Source: Dermanyssus gallinae
Taxonomy: Eukaryota; Arthropoda; Arachnida; Mesostigmata; Dermanyssidae
Assembly: GCA_003439945.1 (NCBI GenBank)
Contig: QVRM01001464.1
Span: forward strand, 17,761-81,760
Direction of reading: 5' to 3'
DNA: 64,000 nt
Below the pieces are notes generated by a model. The model saw nothing but the letters and a program-made list of their open reading frames with translations, did not search any database and was not told where the DNA came from. Positions 59,040 to 64,000 of this stretch are shown here, piece by piece. The translations under genes were made by a program, and so were the position numbers. The first letter of the stretch is position 1. Each line of letters begins with the position of its first letter.

Positions 59040-59717
59040 GGCGACTGCGTTCCTGGCGGCACCAGGAACGAGGAAACCGGGAAAACCATTTTTGCTAGTA
59101 TTATTACTACTATAATTATGCTTATGATTCGCCTCGTTCGTATCGGTTTGCTTCAATCAGGACCTGATGAATGCGGCATCCAATTGCCTGCTGTGTTTGT
59201 GAACGCATAACAAATGCGTACGTGCAAGCGAATAACTGGTTGGGTGATATCACGCAGGTTTTTCGTTACGCAGCCTAGCCGGTAAGGTCTTTGTCTGTGA
59301 TTGGCCCGGAATGAACGCGAGAAGGCCAAACGTTGACTCATTTCGCCCTCTTTACAAGGAAAGTATTTCTGTGCCATCGTGATCATCAAATTACTGCGAA
59401 CTACTAATCGAAAATGCTAGTACTGCGTCTACTAGACAAGAAGAAATAGAAATAAGAATTTTTTGCGCCTGGTTGAAATGACAGGTGAGAATAACAGACA
59501 AAACTAATATATATACCAATAAAAAGTGCAGGTTTTTTTTTCACTTTTATCTTTACAGTGATTATTATATTACCTCTGTTACTCCGCTGTATTTCGTTTT
59601 TACACTTTTTTAGCAGGAAGTATGAGTAAAAAAATAGGTGAGAATAGAGCCACTGGTGATACGTCTCTCGCCGTAGAACCACTACGTAAACATCCATTAT
59701 ACATACATATATAATAA

Positions 59718-59748
<31 letters not shown>

Positions 59749-60080
59749 AGACACGTGGCACCGCCTTTTTAGACGATTTCAGTTGGACGATTAAAAACAA
59801 AAACAACACAGTACGTTTGATGGGTGTAAGATTACCACCTAAAAATCGAAACGGGGCGCATTTCGGCACAAATAATTTCTTCTTTTTGTTTGTTACCTTA
59901 CTACTGGACGACGTACGTATAATACAGGCGCAATGTTGATAATGACGTCTACTCGCAAAAGCGTTGCAACACGCGTTTGTATGCGTTTCTTGTTGCTGTT
60001 CAAAGATGCGGACTTATTGTATTTCTCATATTCCTCTTTCTAGACTATATTCCTCTTACGTAGACTTGTTCTTACTATGA
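59040..60080. other. No recognisable gene
   Basis: A short (TA)n lies at 59,722-59,748. Lys/Phe-rich frames carry no motif. Confidence 0.5.
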
Positions 60081-60090
60081 GAACGCGTGC

Positions 60091-60123
60091 GCTATATATA
60101 TATATAAATATATAGATATAGAT

Positions 60124-60174
<51 letters not shown>

Positions 60175-60187
60175 TATAGATATAGAT

Positions 60188-60218
<31 letters not shown>
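60091..60218. repeat. (TA)n with duplicated block
   Basis: The block AAATATATAGATATAGATGT occurs at about 60,106 and 60,170, each followed by a TA run: a 64-bp duplication within the microsatellite. Confidence 0.9.
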
Positions 60219-60718
60219 AGAATCGTGCCGCGAGCGCCAGTCGATTCGAGTTAGTCGATTCGCTACAGACGGTGGTGCGGCACCGCCGCCGCACGGCACG
60301 CAGTTGATTTTCTCCAGATTAATTCCTATGCATTTGTTGTTTTTGTCGATGCTTCGATTCGATTCGACCACTGATGAAGCTGACTACACACACACATACA
60401 CACAAATTGTAGGAAGTCTCTTCTACTTCTAACAGACCCAAATAAGCAGCTAGCCCCCTAGGCTAACGCATAGACAGAGGGAGCAAACTGGATAGAGGGA
60501 AAGAGAGAGAGAGGGATAACCAGAGATAGTTAAAGGCGAGAGGGAGAGAGTCGTAGTGTTTCGAATGGTCGAAGTGGTAAGTCTGTGTCGATCTGGAAGT
60601 GCATTCGCGTTTGCGTGAATGAAAGCATGTGTTTAGTCTTTCGTCCGTGCGTTCGGTCGTTTAACGTGCAAGTAGTTGTTGTTTCAACCCTCTAGCAACC
60701 ACTGCATTTGCTTGGCTG

Positions 60719-60842
60719 TGCTGCTGCTGCTGTTTGCGTTTGCTGTTGCTGCTGCTGTTGTTGTTGTTGCTGCTGCTGTTGTTGTTGTTGTTGCTGTTGT
60801 TGTTGCTGTTGCTGTTGTTGTTGCTGTTGTTGTTGTTGCTGT
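60719..60842 (-). repeat. (CAG/CAA)n tract, about 41 triplets
   Basis: On the plus strand CTG/TTG. The minus strand reads a long Gln run preceded by CTG-poor sequence. No flanking conserved protein sequence, so a polyglutamine protein is not claimed. Confidence 0.9.
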
Positions 60843-61044
60843 CGTGGCGTTAGCAACAGCAGACGGTCATAGAATGTAGTAGTAGCAGTCACTTGGTGTC
60901 CGTCCGCATAGACAAACGGTGTCCATCTATGGCATCATCGTCATCATCATCATCATGGGCTGGCTTGCATTTAAAAATCGTTAGTGCAAGTAACAACGAT
61001 AAAGCCTCGATAAAGACGAGGCTAGTACCTTCATTATGCGACCA

Positions 61045-61560
61045 CCAGCACAACAACAACAACATCAATAATAACAACAACAACAGAAATAACAACACAA
61101 CCAGCAATAACAGCAACAACAACCATAGCAGCAGCGACCACGGCAGCAACAACAACAACAACAATGCGCACAGGAACTATAAGCGTCGTAACAATAACGA
61201 TAAGAAAACTGCAACAACATTAACAACAACAACTACGACCACCAAAAACTCAACAATCACAACAACAGCAAGCAGCGATGATGACCATAAACGCCAACGC
61301 ACATAATAACACAACGCGGTAACGACAATCGCAACAATAACAACGGCAACAACAACAGCAGCAACAACAACAACTAAAACAAATGCTATGGAAGTGACAC
61401 CTAGTTCCGCGATTAATTGTACGTATATCTCGCCTACAGCAATCAACGGATAAAAACGCATGCAAAAACAACTACTAGCAATTACAGCAACAGTAGCAAC
61501 ACTTCCGCCACAAACTACAACAACAACAATAACAGAAAAACAACAACAACAACAACGGCA
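61045..61560 (+). repeat. Extended AAC/CAA-rich region
   Basis: Imperfect AAC/ACA triplets over about 500 bp with CAG and AAT interruptions. More lies at 61,913-61,990 and 62,095-62,180. Confidence 0.85.
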
Positions 61561-62312
61561 AAGATCAAACAGATAACACTGACAAGACAAGGGCCTGCTA
61601 CTGCAACTGCTATCAGAACAACAGAAAACATATCCCACAGTACGCGGCAGTAACGATACATAGCAATAATAATAATCATAATAAATGACCACAATCTATA
61701 TATATATATATATATATACAATTGTTGAAAAAACGCTGCGTCCACAGTGAGTTCCACACGAGTGTGGCCAATGCATACGAACAATTTAGTTACATATGTA
61801 CTTGCGACACGGTTATTACTAAATTAAAGGAAAAATTGCTCTTCTAATTACTATTCTATTAAGCATGACATTGTTGGTTATTATGGCAAACGTGCGTGTC
61901 GTGATCAGTAATCACAACAAAAACAGCAACAGCAGCAACAGCAAGAAGAAGAAGAAAACCGTAACAACAACACCACCACCAACAAAATGACAACACTGAG
62001 AACAATGACAACAGTGAGAATTATTTTAAATAAATTGTACTAAACGCCAAAATTACTGGTGACAGCAAAGACACAGCGCCAGTAACCGGAACAACAATGC
62101 CAACAACAACAACTACAACAACGATACCAGAAGCAACAGCCGTAGACGGTGAAGAGGAAGTGCAACAACAGCAACATTAACAACACTGGTTAGCACACTG
62201 GCCAGCGGTTAGTTGCTTCACCATTGTGTATACGAATTAGCATTCTATAGAGGAGTGGCGGATGTGATATGATCTCTTGCCTTAAACCAGTTATCTTTGC
62301 AATATACAAGCA

Positions 62313-62315
<3 letters not shown>

Positions 62316-62388
<73 letters not shown>
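62316..62388. repeat. (TA)n microsatellite
   Basis: About 35 TA units. Confidence 0.95.
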
Positions 62389-62390
<2 letters not shown>

Positions 62391-62878
62391 ATTTTGTATA
62401 GTGTTTGTATACTTAAAACGGCTGTCATCTGAAGGCAACACGGCAACATAACTCTATATACGAATAGAAGAAAAAATAGAGGGCTACTTAGTTAGGATAC
62501 GAGCAGTCTACGCCTTGATCGGCGCTGATTGATTGACCGCATTCGATATATTCTGTCCGTTGGCACACAAAAAGCATATATAAATATATACTTGTTCTGG
62601 CGCGCGCATTGATATTAGTCAATAAAGTCACTTCACTGGACGCTGGACGCAGTGCAGTGGCGCTGTTGGTGTGCTGTTGCCCTGTTTGCGATCAGTAGTC
62701 AATTATGTCGATAGAATGCACGAACGAATTTCGAATTTCGTCGCTCTTTTCTAGGCAGAGCCGGCGCCTTGGCGTCGCGTACGCGGATCCCAAGTATGCT
62801 GGCCTCGACTGCAGCGACTAGTGGACCTAGTAAACGATTAGTTCCGATTATAACGAATTAGAAAAATGACGATATAAT

Positions 62879-63088
62879 TTTGTTGTTGTTGTTGTTGTTG
62901 TTGGGGCTGTTTTTCTTGTTTTTGTTCTTGTGATTGTTGCTCTTAAATAAGTTGTTCTATCTATCTGCTGTTCAATCAACTGGTAAAACTGCTGTGCTGA
63001 CGGTGGTGGTGATCATTTTGATAGCATTTGTAATATTAACAACAACAACAACGACAAAAATAATAATAATTATAATGTTGACTACAGT

Positions 63089-63175
<87 letters not shown>
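62879..63175. repeat. (GTT)n, (AAC)n and (AAT)n/(ATT)n tracts
   Basis: GTT at 62,880-62,903, AAC near 63,040, and AAT at 63,090-63,134 running straight into ATT at 63,135-63,174. The last two form an inverted pair of about 40 bp per arm. Confidence 0.9.
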
Positions 63176-63176
<1 letters not shown>

Positions 63177-63420
63177 ATGATGATGATTAGTCTTGTCAGT
63201 TAGTTTTTTAATTTGTTTTTATTATTTTGACGATTTTCCTTACAAGACAAACTATGCACACTCTTTCGCGAACGTCACGGGAATTTGTCACTTTCGATTG
63301 CGTCGCAAAAAGCTTGCGTCGAACGTGCGACAAGGGCCACGGTCATGGTGTGTTTCCAGTTTTGGGATCGATGATGTACGTTTTCCCGTGACCGACTTGG
63401 TGTCACGCGTGTTCAGACTA

Positions 63421-63672
63421 TATCGTTGTTGTCGTTGTCGATGTTATTATTGTTAACTGCTGTTGTTGCAATTGTTGTTGTTGGTATTGTTGGTATTGTT
63501 GTTGTTGTTGCTGCTGCTGTTATTGTTGTTGTTGTTGTTGTTGTTGCTGTTGTTGATGATGTTGCTGCTGTTGTTGTTGTTGTTGTTGTTGATGATGATG
63601 TTGCTTTTGTTGCTGCTGCTGCTGTTATTGTTGTTGTTGCTGTTGTTATTGCTGCTGCTGTCGTCGTTGTTG
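63421..63672 (+). repeat. (TTG/CTG)n tract
   Basis: About 80 mixed TTG/CTG/TTA/GAT triplets. All frames are open on both strands. Confidence 0.9.
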
Positions 63673-64000
63673 ATATTATCATTATGGTCATTATATTGGC
63701 CATTTCGGCGTATCTGCTGTCCGTTCATGTGTTTGTTTGTTTATTTGTTGGCCCGCCTGCAAGCCTACCCGCTCTAAAAACAAGACGAGGAATACCATCA
63801 ACAGCGACAACGATCAATGATGATGATGATGATCTTAGTTCCTCCTCCTGTGTCCTGACTGGTCGTGTCAGCACCAGGCAAGTAGTATTGGCCGGTTCAG
63901 TTGACTTGCAGCTGACTCACCGAATGCCACATACATAGACATACTCATTGCTTCATTCATTGATTGACTTCGAGTCATCAAAGAGACGGCAAGTCCTCAC

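Noticed and set aside
60692..60892. Polyglutamine protein on the minus strand
   Set aside because: The Gln run is pure CAG/CAA repeat and the flanks have no protein-like sequence or splice support.

Overview
The window is nuclear DNA of a multicellular eukaryote, most likely an arthropod. It carries two mariner-class transposons, several clades of non-LTR retrotransposon, tRNA-derived SINEs, an LTR with a tRNA-Lys primer site, intron-containing genes, and very abundant (TA)n and CAA/CAG-type microsatellites. A mite or tick is a guess the sequence cannot settle. There are no operons or bacterial gene arrangements. Almost all recognisable coding sequence belongs to transposable elements in various states of decay.

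Layout. 0-7.6 kb: the 3' tail of one LINE, a decayed Jockey/CR1-like LINE carrying a reverse-oriented SINE (family A), a full-length mariner sitting in a (TA)n tract, another SINE-A copy, (TA)n arrays, and a second Jockey/CR1-like fragment. 7.6-16.5 kb: mostly non-coding, with a second near-complete mariner (12.06-13.34 kb) and a candidate signal-peptide exon on the minus strand (about 14.2-14.5 kb). 16.7-18.6 kb: a LINE fossil, a SINE of family C, and a 3' fragment of a LINE with a restriction-like endonuclease (RLE). 22.9-26.9 kb: an R1-like LINE inserted into an array of about 200-bp repeats that I trace to the head of SINE A. 27.7-28.5 kb: SINE B, an LTR with primer-binding site and an inverted LTR piece. 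29.1-31.9 kb: a Jockey/CR1-like LINE broken by SINE C and SINE B. 32.7-33.9 kb: another LINE 3' end.

35.4-37.2 kb holds the best preserved retroelement: a 500-codon uninterrupted RLE-LINE ORF bounded by (TA)n on both sides. 41.5-42.6 kb has a related element bounded by ATT/TAA repeats on both sides. 43.1-46.9 kb holds decayed relatives with two SINE-B insertions. 47.1-48.3 kb is a 31-bp minisatellite with a 155-bp higher-order period, itself interrupted by SINE B.

50-64 kb has higher GC and many CAA/CAG/GAC triplet tracts. It contains the clearest host gene: the first coding exon of a claudin/PMP22/TMEM178-like four-pass membrane protein (52,940-53,180, plus strand) with a consensus splice donor. 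Later exons are not recognised and may lie beyond the window.

The most interesting signals are the apparent targeting of RLE LINEs to simple repeats, a SINE that became a local satellite, SINE-B copies ending in T-rich rather than A-rich tails, the higher-order minisatellite, and a perfect 38-bp palindrome. All element family names come from reading motifs by eye; no database search was possible.
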